A DNA stretch of 64,000 nucleotides from Thiodiazotropha sp050291245 (GTDB lineage: Bacteria; Pseudomonadota; Gammaproteobacteria; Chromatiales; Chromatiaceae): assembly GCA_050291245.1 (NCBI GenBank), contig JBNKJP010000044.1, positions 124,001-188,000 on the forward strand, given 5' to 3'. The first letter of the stretch is position 1. Every line of letters starts with the position of its first letter. Shown here one piece after another: positions 63,986 to 64,000 of this stretch. The notes under the pieces were generated by a model. That model made no database searches. It saw only the letters and a program-made list of their open reading frames with translations, and was not told the DNA's origin. A program made the position numbers and the translations under genes.

Positions 63986-64000
63986 GGATGGGCGTTGCCC

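Overview
The window looks like a piece of a gammaproteobacterial chromosome. The evidence is gene order: ftsY-ftsE-ftsX-rpoH faces a pair of M16 peptidase genes, rsmD, coaD and a YfhL-type ferredoxin, and there is a bioB-bioF-bioH-bioC-bioD operon. A V-type ATPase, TRAP transporter genes, a CIRCE-like element before rpoH and many short palindromic repeats fit an environmental, probably marine or sulfur-cycle lineage. That last step is inference; nothing in the window names the species.

Layout. (a) 1-3.1 kb: the end of an M28/PDZ aminopeptidase gene, a ChaN-like/PDZ protein and a small double-glycine-leader peptide. (b) 3.1-17.5 kb: a strongly AT-rich island holding twelve biosynthetic genes and several long non-coding stretches. 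Its sub-blocks are nucleotidyltransferase / sugar-phosphate-type nucleotidyltransferase / CDP-alcohol phosphotransferase / HAD phosphatase, and then ROK kinase / EPSP-synthase-like 1 / HPr-kinase-like / methyltransferase / AHBA-synthase-type aminotransferase / Gfo-Idh dehydrogenase / HAD phosphatase / EPSP-synthase-like 2. (c) 17.9-25.3 kb, minus strand: a seven-gene V/A-type ATPase operon in the order B-D-I-K-E-DUF2764-A. (d) 25.7-30.3 kb: biotin operon with a candidate BirA operator. (e) 30.3-36.4 kb: a mosaic of mobile remnants, namely a group II intron 3' fragment, two small genes, a REP-associated (RAYT) transposase, and an integron cassette array without an integrase (CALIN) with several attC sites. 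(f) 36.5-64 kb: GC-rich core genome with a c-di-GMP enzyme, rpoH, ftsX/E/Y, M16 proteases, rsmD, coaD, ferredoxin, ggt, an Lpp-like lipoprotein, an L,D-transpeptidase, a ParA-like ATPase, a STAS protein, ychF, tRNA-Met, Fic, amtB, a QueD-like protein, a phosphopantetheinyl transferase, an EamA transporter and TRAP dctQM.

How the genes work together. The AT-rich island is the most unusual part. A contiguous, translationally coupled aminotransferase-dehydrogenase-phosphatase triad plus a ROK kinase resembles the enzyme sets that make 3-amino-3-deoxyglucose (kanosamine: NtdABC, RifL/K/M/N). Two EPSP-synthase homologues flank this block. The first keeps its catalytic Asp/Glu but has changes in the shikimate-3-phosphate pocket. 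The second has lost a catalytic Glu and carries a bulky residue in the PEP pocket. Upstream, a nucleotidyltransferase, a CDP-alcohol phosphotransferase and a phosphatase follow the logic of di-inositol-phosphate synthesis. The inference is a small phosphorylated amino-sugar or cyclitol product made by repurposed shikimate-pathway enzymes. I do not recognise the cluster as a described system, and no transporter or regulator for it lies in the window.
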